From the NCBI GenBank assembly GCA_002812745.2, contig NCSJ02000064.1:97725-161724 (forward strand): a stretch of 64,000 nucleotides of DNA, read 5' to 3'. The number at the start of each line of letters is the position of its first letter. Position 1 is the stretch's first letter. Of the stretch, positions 24,468-36,194 are shown piece by piece. This stretch comes from Scytalidium lignicola. Its lineage: Eukaryota > Ascomycota > Leotiomycetes. The notes under the pieces are model-generated. The model was not told where the DNA came from and did not search any database. It saw only the letters and a list, made by a program, of their open reading frames with translations. The position numbers and the translations under genes are program-made.

Positions 24468-25250
24468 CCCCCGACTATATAGGTACAGACTTTAGCCAGT
24501 TAAATCATTACAGAACCTGCTGATCTAGTAAATGCTGCACGTATTGCTTTCGTGATAGTAAGTAGTTGAATTCTGCTCAAAGCACATAGGTAAAGAAGAG
24601 GGGTTGCAAGGCTTAACGGTGGGATACCTTATTAGACCCTGGTAGTTTTGGGATTTACGTTAACTAGCTAGTTAACTAGCTACTCGACGCTTAGTCATAT
24701 GTCTTGTCGACCTCTCAACTTCTAGTACGTATTTTAATCATTAGTTGTAATATCTATCTTGGTAGAATAGAGTAATTGAAACTGTTCACCATATCCACCC
24801 TTTTCCAAACGCCAAATTAGTCTAAATCGTCTAATTCGACCTACCAATCCGGTTAAGTATATTCATGGAGTGATATCTAGGACAAATGCCCGGTATTTGC
24901 AAAGAGCTCCCACCTTGCCATACGGGACACATGGTGGTCTCCATACTCCTTTTCTCTACGGAGGTACAGTTTGTCTTATCTTACTTAGCAGCTGTCAGAA
25001 GGCGGGGTTGCTCGGCAAATCCAGAACAGAAAGGGGCCGAGATCACGGAAATATTATGTCGGCTGAAAAGCGCCGAAGTCCCCCACAACTTGTGCATCCC
25101 GGGGTCAAGTATAGGGCGGAGCTCAGTGTCTATGTGTAGATATAAACTCATGATGATTTAAGGAATAGCACTATAGATATAATTTACTATTTTCCTGCAC
25201 AATAACCTACCATTTGCCTACACGCGTACTTGAGTTTCCCTGCATCAAAG
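24468..25250. promoter_or_regulatory. Divergent promoter, regulator / acyl-CoA oxidase
   Basis: A 783-bp region between two head-to-head genes, likely controlling both. It contains a perfect 18-bp palindrome at 24659-24676 (GTTAACTAGCTAGTTAAC). I did not find an exact CCTCGG/CCGAGG site of FarA/FarB type; CCGAGA at about 25036 is one base off. Confidence 0.5.
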
Positions 25251-27452
25251 ATGACCAGCATTAATAATAATGTCAAGGAGACTCCTTTATCCCTTCTCCT
25301 CTGGGGCGGTAAAGATCGATTCAGACGCCGTGAAGAGATACTGAAAGTCTTCACCAATAATGCCCTCTTCTCAAAATCATTAGTTACTATTCCATCCCTA
25401 GCTCGTAAAGATGCTTGGACTCGTGCTGTGTTTCAATCCCGAGAGTTAATCGCAATTAAAAAGACGTATGGATGGTCTAATGAGCAATTCATTGAAGCTA
25501 TCAGAATGCTTGATGATTCTTTACCAGTCCTGCCGCAATTCAGGAGTAAGTGGTATCACACCTCAATCAATTGAGCTCATATAGCAGCAAACACAGGCTA
25601 ATGATGGGCATATTTTGATAGTCTTCCTCTCAAACTTAGAAAGACAGATGTCCGACGAACAGAAGAAGATCTGGGTGCCCAAAGCAGAGCGATTCGAGAT
25701 ATTTGGCTGTTATGCACAAACGGAACTCGGCCATGGCTCTAACGTTAGAGGCATAGAAACGACAGCCACATTCGATCATGACACGGATGAATTTATCATC
25801 AACTCCCCCACACTTAGTAGTACTAAATACTGGATTGGTGCATCCGGGATATGGGCAACGCATGCATTGGTCGTAGCACGGCTGATAATTGATGGGAAAG
25901 ACCTTGGAAATCACATCTTTCTAACCCAGCTTCGCAATCTCGAGACACAGGAGCTCATGCCTGGAGTTGAGATATACGAACTTGGACCCAAAGTTTTTCA
26001 AGGAATGCTTGGTGTAGATAATGGAGCCCTTCAATTCCACCAAGTCCGCATTCCACGAACTCAGATGTTAACCAGAAATGCGCAGGTCCACCGGGACGGA
26101 AGCTACAGTCCGCCAAAAAATACCAAACATTCTTATGGCTCTATGGTCACTGTGAGAGCACTCATGGCTCAGATTACTGGATTTGACCTTATCAAAGCAG
26201 TGGTCACTGCGTACCACTATACTACGTTTAGGAGACAGTTCGGGAACAAGGGGACGGAAGGCGAGACTCGAGTTTTCGACTACGCCAGCGTCAAATTTCG
26301 ACTACTCCCACTCCTTGCAAAGGTACTGCTTAGTTCTACGTAACAAACTGTTAAAGTGACATTTTTCTAACATCGACGTCAGGGCACTACACTGATTCTT
26401 GTTGGCCGCACTATCAAAGATGAATATGATCGATACAGCGCCAATGTGCTCAGAACAGGTGACACTTCGCAATTGGAAGATCTTCACCTTCAAACTGTTG
26501 GTGCCAAGGTCTATTCTACGGAAATAACTGCGCGAGGTATTGAAGTTTGCAGAATCGCTTGTGGTGGCCACGGATATAACGCTCTCGCTGGATTTGGAAG
26601 GATGTATGCCAATGCTGTAAATGCAGTGACTTATGAAGGGGACAACTACGTTCTCTCACAGCAAATCCCAAAGGCAATTTTGAAACATCTTAAAAAGTAA
26701 GCTCAATTATTTACTTGAGTTACTAAAATACTAATCATCATTATATGGTAGTCGCACGGAAGGATCCTTACCTAGCCTGTCACATTTAGCCATGTTAAGA
26801 AGTTCATCATCCAAACAAGGCATCGCCGTACGGAGCAAAGATGCTTGGTTTGAATATAACAATCAGAAATGGGTGCTGGAGGAACGCTTAACACTACTCG
26901 TTAAAAACCATATGGAGGATACTGAAAATGGGAAAGATACCAGTTTTTCTGTCCATACTTTAACAATGGCCTATTGCGATATGGTATATTGGAAAGGCCT
27001 CTGGGAAGTAGTCAAAGCCTGTGATATCGGGGTAAAGGAGCAATTGGAGTCGCTTGCGCAAGTTGTAAGTGTTTTTAATAACTGCTTGTAAACTATAACT
27101 ATTTATATCCAGATACTAATGAGCAAAATTCTAGTTTTCGTTATCAATTTTGCAAGACGCGTACAAGGAACTCGTTGGAGAACAATTCGTGAGCCAAGCT
27201 CAGCAGAAGCTTTTAAAAGAGGCCTATGAGGATGCTATTGAGAGACTTGCAGGTAATACGCCATCGATTATCGACGGATATGGCTACACGGAATATGAGA
27301 TGGATAGTGCTTTAGCAAGAGCTGATATGAGCCCATACGAAGCTCTCTGGGAAGGGGCGCAGAAAAGTGAGATGAACCACTTGCAACATCTCCGGCCTGC
27401 CATCATAGGGGCAAGAAGTATTTGGAAGAATTTAGAATCCTCCAAATTGTGA
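25251..27452 (+). CDS. Peroxisomal acyl-CoA oxidase (first copy), PTS1 SKL
   Basis: Flavoenzyme for the first step of peroxisomal beta-oxidation: acyl-CoA + O2 to trans-2-enoyl-CoA + H2O2. ATG at 25251 is used (MTSINNNVKETPLSLLLWGG). Exons are 25251-25545, 25622-26322, 26383-26696, 26752-27064 and 27135-27452, and they sum to 646 codons. The first intron's acceptor at 25621 is preceded by a GCTAAT branch site; a nearer acceptor would run into a stop. Family marks are CYAQTELGHGSNVRGIETTATFD, SPTLSSTKYWIG, LGVDNGALQFHQVRIPR, CRIACGGHGYNALAGFGRMYANAVNAVTYEGDN and a C-terminal SKL peroxisomal targeting signal. Length is slightly short of the usual 650-700. It is divergent from the CTF1-like regulator and followed by an isomerase and a second oxidase. 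Confidence 0.93.
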
Positions 27453-28268
27453 AGAAATTTAGTTAGACAGTAAACTTTGACCAAATGGTTATATTTAATC
27501 AATCAAATGTCAATGAGAGTAGCCACCTTCAATAACACTCTTCATTCCCCAACACAGGTCCTGTAGCACACTAAATTTATAGCGTATTTCGCGTCCTACA
27601 CTAAACTCGTAGCAAACTTCAGGCATCTCAATTACTATAACATGCTAAACTTAGAGCAGATTTCAGGTATTGCAATCATTATAATTGCTCTACTTTCAGC
27701 ACATATTAGTGCTGCAAAATATCAAATTTTTTTAATTATCACATATTATTATTATTAACAGAATTCTCATTACGAAACTTTAAATCAAAAGAATCACTGT
27801 GCATTTTAAGCAAAATACAATTGTCAATACATAGAAAAGTTGAGAATTAACTGAAAATTGGCATATCGGTCATATTGGCGTATCGGGAACAAATGAGGCT
27901 ACGGGGAACTTTACTCCACATTTCCCTCCCCGCATCCAACCTGATGTTCCCCGGATTATTATTCCCCCCAACTTGGAGAGACGGGATTGCTGAAAGAGGA
28001 AATTTCCGAATTGCCTAGCGCAAGGCACGGTTGCAGATAGTTGGCGAGCTCCATAAAACACCTCGAGTCAAGTTCCGCGGTTCCTATGCTCAGCTACCCC
28101 TCAGTTAATCAGGATTGTAAGGCATTGCCGCTGTACTTATTTTGACTAGGGGTCTGCAAACCCTCGATCTCGTGAGCGGTATATGCAGTAATTATTGTCT
28201 ACCATTCATACCGTCCACCATCTTCAACCACTGAGCAATTATACCCTTCCAAGTTGATACGGAGAAAT
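27453..28268. promoter_or_regulatory. Intergenic region and promoter of the isomerase gene
   Basis: About 800 bp. The left half is AT-rich and holds a worn tandem repeat. The right half has GC-rich boxes: CGGGAAC at 27884-27890, CGGGGAAC at 27902-27909 and its inverse GTTCCCCG at 27946-27953. These look like inverted CGG-type sites for a zinc-cluster factor, about 310-370 bp upstream of the start codon. Confidence 0.45.
27571..27686. repeat. Degenerate ~43-bp tandem repeat, two to three copies
   Basis: Copies begin CTAAAYTYRTAGC and share the order CTAAAC..AGAGCA..TTCAGGYATY..ATTATAA. Starts are at about 27571 (short copy), 27601 and 27644. Differences between the last two copies are mostly transitions. 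Confidence 0.5.
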
Positions 28269-29116
28269 ATGTCTTATAACGGGCTCACAGTTGAGCGACA
28301 GGGCAAGATTTATATCATCACTCTACAAATATCGGACGAAAATCGGTTGAATTCAACGTATTGTCAAGAGATCATTCGCGCGTTCCACGACATACAACGA
28401 CAAATTGGACCAGATGCCGAAGGCGCGGTAGTGACGCGTGGAAATAATAATAAATTCTTTTGTACCGTTCGTCACTGTTCAAGAAACCTACTGAAAGTAA
28501 TGGCTCTGACTTGATTTATATAGGGTTTAGACTTGAATGAAGGGGATACGAATGAATTTGCTAATACCGATGGTTTCTACCCTGTACGCAATGTCACCAC
28601 CTGCATATCGATTAATTCTTCTCTAAGATATAAATACTAATGACTGCACAGATGCTCCACACAATCTGTGATTTCCCATATCCAACTGTCGCCTGTGTTA
28701 CCGGCCATACGTTTGGCGGTGCTTGCCTCTTTGCTCTTGCTCATGACTATAGGGTCATGAATGGGGAGCGTGGGTTCTTCTGCATGCCTCCAATTGAACT
28801 CGGCCTTCACTTCGATGGAATTGGCGCCTTACCTAAAGCTAAACTAGCTCCTAGAACTGTCAGGAAACTTCTCTGGGAAGCGCACAAATTTACCGGAAAG
28901 GAGGCCCTCGAGCACGGCATAGTGGATTTCATTGCCAAACCAGATAAAATGTTTGATGTGGCTTTGGAGTTAGCACAGAAATGGGCACCAAAGGCTAAGA
29001 TGGGTGTATATAGCGCGATCCGGTCAGAGCAAGTTGGGGATGCTGTTGCTAAGTTCAAAGCCATTAGTTATGTACACGGAAGACAAGTCAACAACAAGCC
29101 AAAGGCTAAGATATAG
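28269..29116 (+). CDS. Enoyl-CoA hydratase/isomerase, peroxisomal, PTS1-like AKI
   Basis: Crotonase-fold enzyme, probably a delta3-delta2-enoyl-CoA isomerase that allows unsaturated fatty acids into beta-oxidation. ATG at 28269 (MSYNGLTVERQGKIYIITLQ). Exons are 28269-28466, 28524-28583 and 28652-29116, giving 240 residues, a usual size. Features are DENRLNSTYCQEI, VTRGNNNKFFCTGLDLNEGD (oxyanion-hole segment), FPYPTVACVTGHTFGGACLFALAHDYRVM, GFFCMPPIELGLHFDGIG, FTGKEALEHGIVD and a C-terminal AKI, a known fungal PTS1 variant. It lies between two acyl-CoA oxidases, in line with a shared peroxisomal role. Confidence 0.9.
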
Positions 29117-29422
29117 ATCATAATAAGATGATTACTTTGAATATAGCTCGAATTGTATGGGTAAATATGCTATGGTGCTATACTTACCACAAATAATAAT
29201 AACTCTTTAAGTGAGAAAAGGTAATGGATTGTATTTCGCGACTCATTCACGTAGGTAGTAGATCCATAGTAATTAATTCTTTTTTTTTTGCTGAGTTTCT
29301 AAGCTAGTGGCATTCAAATCAGCCGTACCAGGAACTTGGGGCAATCTTCAATTTCGTAAACTTTTCCATACCATTTATACAGTACATACAACACAGGGAT
29401 TATGCAATAGATTATGCAATAA
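29117..29422. other. Short convergent spacer, nothing seen
   Basis: About 300 bp of AT-rich sequence between convergent stop codons. It contains a poly-T run near 29281 and two adjacent copies of a short ATTATGCAATA motif near 29400. Confidence 0.4.
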
Positions 29423-31623
29423 TTACAATTTACTCAAAATTTGACCTCCATCACCACTTCCCATAACAATCTCATCAGTTCTGTAGTCAGGATTAAAAGT
29501 GACACGGTTTAAAGGATTAAGCCTATGTGCCCGGTTAAACAAGTCCTCGTAAACCCTTCCATCATAACGTCCAAGAGCACTAGTATATGTTAGCTTCAAC
29601 ACAAAATTATATTCTGAGGGAACAATTAGAATGAGAATATACCTATCCAAGAGATAATCTGGCAAGGCCCATGCATCCACAAGAGGCACAGCATGGGGTC
29701 GAATTCGCTTCATCAATTCCAAAATCTTTTGACTCAGACCGTCAAGTTGCTCGTTGCTGACCGCGCCAGCGTTATAAAACTCGCGACTTTCATTCTCTAT
29801 AGTACTCAAACTGAATAATCGGTAGAGATCTTTCAGGGTTTCCTTTAGGAAGTGAGACATATTGTGGTTCGATTGAAGAGCGTTATGGAAATTAGTAACT
29901 AATATCATCTGAGAGTGGGCTAAAGTTAGGTTAGGATTTCAGTCATTATAGTCGTAGTAAGAATTTTCACCTCTGCTTAATTTGTGAAAGTCTATCAGCA
30001 GACTATTGTAGGACTCCTTTCGAACCTCTCTTGCCTCATAAACCTTGAAAGTCTGTCGTCTTATTAGATAGAGTCTAAATTGAAAATATCTTTTGATGCA
30101 ATAAATGAGCTTACCAAATATGCCGCTCTCCTTTGGAAAGCGTGAAGGATTGCCGTGTCGTCATTGAGAACATCAAACGCCAACCTTTGATCCCCCTTTA
30201 GATACCGACGAAGGTTATCTTCAGTGGAGTTGGTTGAAGAACTTGTTTTATTTGTAGAAACTTCCTTTGCCCTCTTGATCAAGTACCGCGCAACTTGTTG
30301 TGTGATCATCCAGTTGTCACCTTCGACGGTAGGCTTAGACAGATAATCTGAGTTCAGCTGGACGAGACCACTGCCACCACCAAATCCGTGTCCCCCCATT
30401 GCCCTCCTACATGTCTCGATCCCATTAGCAGCCAAATCTGTGCACAGACTCTTCAGGCCGGACGAGGTACTGTGTAAATCGGCTAGTGCAGCAAAGTCCC
30501 CTCCTTCAATTTCCTTTCGGGTTCTCTGGTACAAGTCACCCATGGCTTGACCGCTATAATGTAAGGCGAAAGCTGTTGCAAGGAGAGGGAGTACACGTAT
30601 CTGGACAGTTGGATAGTCAAGTACTGCTGTCTCTAGGACACTGTCACCAGCCGCGTCCCTGTCTTTGAATTGGCGCCGAATCGATAGATATCGCACTGCA
30701 ACTGTTACTGCTCTGGCCAGAACAAGACGTGCATGCATAACAATATTCGCTCGGACCTATTAGTGTAAGTGGTATTGTTGAGATGTATTGAAATTCAGAA
30801 CTGGCATACATATGTTAAAGATCCATATACCACATTTGGATTCTTTGGTTTGTAATAGATTCCAGAGTCAGGATCAAGCTGGGCGTACCGAGAAAGCATT
30901 GCGCTGTGTGGAATTCTATAAACGAATTAGCTATCCATGAGCGAAGTGGCTTCTAAAAGAAGGAACACAACCTGTAGTGGTTGAATAACATGTACGCATT
31001 GTCCATCGGTGCATAGCCGTATTTTGGTCCTATATCACCGACGACAATACCTTCTAATGGCTGATGGGTTTTCATGTCACGGACTTGTACGATGAAAGGG
31101 TGTGGTCCATGGTTTTCGTATACTGTGTTTTGCCCAGCACCAGACTTAGGAATTAAAAGTTGAGCCACAACAATTGCATGATTTGCTGTACGTCCAAGAG
31201 TTCCATTCCACCATTTGCTAGAAGTCAAGGTTGGGCTGTGTAGAATAAAGTTCTTCTGAGTAGGGTCCCATTTGGCTTCGAGTTCTAGACCTCGTACGTT
31301 GCTCCCATGGCCCAATTCAGTTTGCGCATAAGCACCAATGACCTCCCATGACTCAATTTTTGGCATCCAATATGCTCTTTGTGCATCATTTGCCTGCTCT
31401 CGCACAGTTGTTATGAACATGCTCATATGCAAATGATACGGAGAAACATCATCAACAAGGTACTCTGCCATTTTCCTATCCTCGGCATCCCATGATAACT
31501 TCACCGCGAGTCTCTGTAACTTCTTTGCCCGTGCAAGCCCGAGATGATAACGATCCGGACGAGAGAGGTTGGCTTGCGTCGTCTTGGAGAACAATGGATC
31601 CTGCTCTAAAATAGCAGTGATTC
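29423..31623 (-). CDS. Peroxisomal acyl-CoA oxidase (second copy), PTS1 SKL, N-terminus lost in gap
   Basis: Second acyl-CoA oxidase, same reaction as its neighbour. From the gap inward it reads ILEQDPLFSKTTQANLSRPDRYHLGLARAKKL, then PYHLHMSMFITTVREQANDAQRAYWMPK, IGAYAQTELGHGSNVRGLELEAKWD, SPTLTSSKWWNG, PMDNAYMLFNHYR, IPHSAMLSRYAQLDPDSG, CRRAMGGHGFGGGSGLVQLNSDYLSKPTVEGDNWM and a final SKL. Short introns interrupt it; a 59-nt in-frame one near 29584-29643 joins PDYLLD to ALGRYDGRVYEDL. The real start codon is missing: the frame is still open, in family-like sequence, where it meets the ambiguous bases at 31624. Roughly the first 40-60 residues are absent. It differs clearly in sequence from the first copy, so the pair is an old duplication. 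Confidence 0.9.
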
Positions 31624-31630
31624 NNGNNAN
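31624..31630. other. Collapsed assembly gap
   Basis: Seven positions, five of them n. Unlike the single n marks elsewhere, they separate the truncated 5' ends of two divergent genes (acyl-CoA oxidase on minus, RRP12 on plus). The missing sequence should include two N-termini and the promoter region between them, or else the join is wrong. Confidence 0.85.
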
Positions 31631-34600
31631 ACCTTATACCCCGCAGCCTTTATTGCGGTCGAAGTTCTCGGAAATTCTCACCAACCTTGCGCCGGCTTTG
31701 ACATTACCTGAGGCAGATGCACCACTTCTTAGACCGTCGATAGGGTGTCTGGAGTCTCTTCTACTTGCTCAAGATTCATCAGCATGGGACCTGCCACAGT
31801 CTCAAGTTGGACCCCGACGTGCCGTTGCTGGACTTCTGAATCTCGCTGTGGATCATAGGCCAAAGATTAGAAAGCGGGCTCAAGAGGGACTAACTAAAGT
31901 CCTCAAAAATCCTCCTCCGAGCCCCTCATTGGATCATCCAGCAGCGGCTATGTGCGCGGAAACTGCGCTCAAGAGCTTGAGCGACCTTGCCTCGAAGGCT
32001 ACCCAGGCAAAGAAACACAGGAAGAATGAGACATCAGAACATGAACCAGCTATGATTCATGCTTTACAACTGGTAAAGACTATTGCTGCGGCTTCTGGAG
32101 GTTGGCCTAGCAAGAAGATTGAACCATTGTGCGAACTACTTCTAAACATCTCGAGATCGAACAATGACTACATGACCATGGCAGCCTTCGAAATATTCGA
32201 GAGTATTTTTGAGGGTATGGCAGCAGATGAAGCATCATCCTCCAAGCTTCCTCGACTTTTAGAGGTGATATCAGACCTGCGCCCGTCACAGAACGATTCG
32301 CAACTTTTACCTCCTTGGATTGCGGTCCTATCCCGAGGATACGATGTATCTGCTCAGATTGAACCAGAAGAGACTTTTCAAAAGTTACCCGAGATATTTA
32401 GCATGATAGCTGAATTCATGGCATCTTCTTCTCACAACATTCGAATATCTGCATCCGAATGCCTGATATCCTTTATGGCCAACTGTATTCCAGACTCTGC
32501 AATCCTTGAACCTTCAATATATGATGAGAAGGTGTTAGAGAAACTAGGACAAGCAGCAGTTGAGCTTCTGAGTCTGAAATATCAGACTGCCTGGATGGAG
32601 ACGTTTAACGTTATCGGCGCTATGTTCGATTCATTCCGGTGGCGGGCTGATCCAATACTCGCAGATGTCGTCAAGGTAGTTGGAGAGTTGCGAGGAAACG
32701 AAGCTTTTGCTGGCAAGAAAGAGGCCGATGAAGTTCTAGGAAAGGCAATCAGGGCAATTGGACCAGAAAAAGTCCTTGGCATTTTACCGCTGAACCTTGC
32801 ACGACCTAAGGCTGGACAACCTGGACGTGCTTGGCTTCTTCCGATACTTCGAGACTACGTCAGCAACACGAACCTGCAGCACTTCAAAGACGAGTTCGTT
32901 CCTTTAAGTGAGATAATGTTTCAACGAGTCATCGAACATGGAAATGCTGAGAAAACTATGGAAATCAAGATCTTCGAAACGCTTGTTCAACAAATTTGGG
33001 CTCTATTGCCTGGTTATTGCGATCTACCCCTTGATCTAGTAACCGCGTTCGATCAAGGATTTGCAGAGATGGTGTCCAATTTGCTATATAAACAAATTGA
33101 GCTTCGATCAGATGTTTGCAGAGCTCTTCAGACGTTGGTAGAATCAAACAAAGCCGCTACGGCTATAGAGGGAGACGAAGATCTCATTCTCCAAAGCCGG
33201 GTCTCGAAATCTAAAGCACAAGAGAACTTGGCCCATTTATCTAAATTCTCAAGTAATATGCTTGCGGTTTTGTTCAACGTCTACAGCCAAACGCTACCAC
33301 AATATCGAAGTTACATATTACTATGCATAAATGCATATCTTAGCATAACTCCAGATACAGAACTTATGGAAACATTTGAACGGGTTACCACGATGCTACA
33401 GTCTTCATTCTCGGAAGCGGAAGCACAAAGTCAGCCCGAGAAGCCCAAGCAACAAGGCTCGGCGGATAAGATGCCACCAATGTCTCATACCCTTATGGAC
33501 CTAGTAATCACCATGTCAATCTATCTTCCACGAGAGAGCTTAGCCACCCTTTTTAACCTTGCATCTGTTATAATCGTTAAGGATAATGATCCTCAGTTAC
33601 AAAAGAAAGCATACAAGCTTATTCCGCGTCTTGCTGAATCACCAATTGGAAAGCAGGCTCTCCAAGAACGAAGTGCAGAGCTTCAAGCACTGCTGCTAAA
33701 CAGCTCAGAGAAAGTCTCGGCACCAGCTAAGAGAGACCGATTAGCAGCGCTCTCCACAATAGTCCAATTCCTTCCGAACGACTCTCTTCATTTCATCCCG
33801 TCAGTCCTCTCCGAAGTTGTCATATCCTGCAAGGAAGTCAATGAACGGGCCCGCACAGCTGCATTCGACTTGCTGATCTTGATGGGCGACAAAATTATCT
33901 CCAACTCCGGCTCAAAAATTCAAAATAGCAAAGCCCCCCACATGCCAGACGATGCACCGGATGTGACCGCAAATCTAGAGGAATATTTCACAATGGTGAG
34001 TGCTGGTCTAGCAGGAAGCTCACCACATATGGTCTCCGCATCCATCACAGCTCTAACCCGAATCCTCTACCAATACCGCGAGCAACTACAATCCGAGACT
34101 CTCACAGATCTGGTCCAAACAATGGACCTCTTCCTTACCTCCAACAACCGTGAAATTGTCCGCAGCGTTCTCGGCTTCGTGAAAGTCTGCGTCATCAGCC
34201 TCCCCACCGCCCTCATGCTCCCACGCCTCGCATCACTAATACCGAATCTTATGGTATGGAGTCATGAGCACAAAGCACACTTCAAGGCCAAAGTCAAGCA
34301 CATCTTGGAACGAATGGTCCGCCGCTTTGGCGTAGACGTCGTGAACAAGCATTGCCCAGAAGAGGATCGTAAATTGATAGCCAACATCCGCAAAACCAAG
34401 GAGCGCAATAAGAGACACAAGGACGCAGCAAAAGCCGCAGGTGAAGCCAGCGACGAAGAAGACGAATCTACAACCGCGAAACGGAAAGGCCACTTTGAGA
34501 GCGAATACGACGAGGCTCTATTCGGTAGTGATAACGACGACGACGAGTCCAATGGATCGGACGTCTCCGATAACGAAGTACTAGGTAAGAGTAAGAACAA

Positions 34601-35261
34601 GAGCGGCGCCCGGAAAGGAGGCAAGACATACATCGTAGAAGACGAGGACGAACCACTTGATCTTCTCGATCGCAGAGCCTTAGCCAACATCTCCTCCACG
34701 CGACCACTCACCCAACGACAACGACAACAGCCAACAAAGACCAAAGCCAAGGTAGATCTAGACGGGAAACTCATCCTCGGAGGCGACAGTGACGATGATG
34801 GTGGTGACGACGCGATGGTCATCGACACTCCAGCTGATAAGGGTGATAACCTCGGCGGAATAGACGCGTACGTCAGTGCCATCAAAGGTCGTGACGCAGC
34901 GAAGAGGGGCAGAGGAGGACGGATCAAGTTCTCGAATCGGAAAGGTCAGGGTGATAATGACGATGACGATGATGGTGATGTCGAGATGGCGGTCGATGAG
35001 GAGGATGTAAAGGCTTTGAAGAAGTCCATTGGTGGTGGCGGGAAAAGAGATGGATTCAGGGGAGGTAACAGTAACGGCAGAGGCAGAGGTAGAGGTGGTA
35101 GTGGTGGACCGAATAATGGGAGAAGAGGCCTTGGTGAGGGGAAGAGATATGGTTCTTCCTCTGGCGGTGGTAGTGGTGGTGGTGGGAGTTTTAGCCGCGG
35201 CCGAGGCGGCGGGAGTGGGAGAGTCATGAAGTCTCCTAGAGGCAAGGCCTTCCGGAGGTGA
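31631..35261 (+). CDS. RRP12: Ribosomal RNA-processing protein 12, N-terminus lost in gap
   Basis: HEAT/ARM-repeat karyopherin-like factor of the NUC173 family, needed for maturation and export of both pre-ribosomal subunits. About 1,210 residues are present in one exon. The first readable part (PLLRSKFSEILTNLAPALTLPEADAPLLRPSIGCLESLLLAQDSSAW) is already inside the family domain, so the N-terminus is missing. Helical repeats continue to about residue 900 (QVGPRRAVAGLLNLAVDHRPKIRKRAQEGL, VCRALQTLVESN, LALYLPRES-like segments). The C-terminal 300 residues hold basic KTKERNKRHKDAAK, several Asp/Glu runs, and a Gly/Arg-rich tail (GGNSNGRGRGRGG) ending KSPRGKAFRR, typical for nucleolar proteins. 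Confidence 0.93.
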
Positions 35262-36194
35262 AGGGAGGGAAAAAGAGAGAGATGAAGTGAAAAAAAGAGG
35301 CATGAATTAACAATCCCACGTTTGAAAGGATTCGCGCCGTTGCCTATTCCCTTCTGAAGTTTTTGTCAAGGGGATATATATACTGTTATTAAGTCGCAAG
35401 AATCATGAAATGTGCACACAAAAGTTTGCTGTTCTAAGTATAGGGAGTCCGCTCGTATTTGTTATGGAATAAAAGGGGGAGGGGGGAGGAATTAGCATCA
35501 ACGAGGAATATATCTTTTATCTATACATCTTCACAACAGAAGCTACAAGTCTCTCAATACTTCAATGCAGATTCCAAATTGCCCAAATCATATATGCATA
35601 TATATATGTATATTCGTTTCAAAATAAAAAAAGGTATGCGCCTACCTTACCCTATTCTTGTCCTGTCCTATGCCAACTACTTATGTAGTGTGTTACATCC
35701 TCATTTTGTTGCGTCTTTGAAAAATCACCTCGCCTTCCCCCTCTTCCATTTTAAACATCTCGCACGTGATGATAGTAAACATATATACATACATTATTGA
35801 TAAAAATAAAATAAAAATAATTCATCTTCCATCTCCCATGATGTTTAAACTTCCGATCCAAAAACATCGCTCATGATAATGCCACTGAAATGATTTCCCA
35901 GATCACGATCTGATAAAAAAATATTTTGTTGCTTTTGGAAGATCAAACCTCACCCTGTCCCCCAAAAAGTCCGCTTCGACCCGAACCGCTCTCACCTTCG
36001 TTAACCATGCTCTCGACATCACCAACCTGCTTCCGCTCCGAGACCTCGCGGTACAGGAGGTTGGTTTTCAGGTTCATCTGCTTATACTTCAACTTCATCG
36101 TCAATCCTTGGGACGAGGTGATACGCTGTTGCCTCGACGGGGCAGAAGGAATCCAGTGGAAGTTGCCCGTCGCGCCCCTCATGACTGCTGGTTG
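35262..36194. other. Convergent 3' region, nothing seen
   Basis: AT-rich convergent spacer of about 930 bp. It has short TA-rich stretches (tatatgcata type near 35600) but no gene or defined repeat. Confidence 0.4.

Noticed and set aside
25615..25621. Earlier acceptor (ACACAG at about 25596) for the first acyl-CoA oxidase intron
   Set aside because: It leads at once into a stop; the GATAG acceptor at 25621, preceded by a GCTAAT branch site, keeps the frame.
31569..31660. RRP12 frame extended leftwards through the ambiguous bases
   Set aside because: The part left of the gap is the reverse complement of the acyl-CoA oxidase gene; the open frame through n is an artefact.
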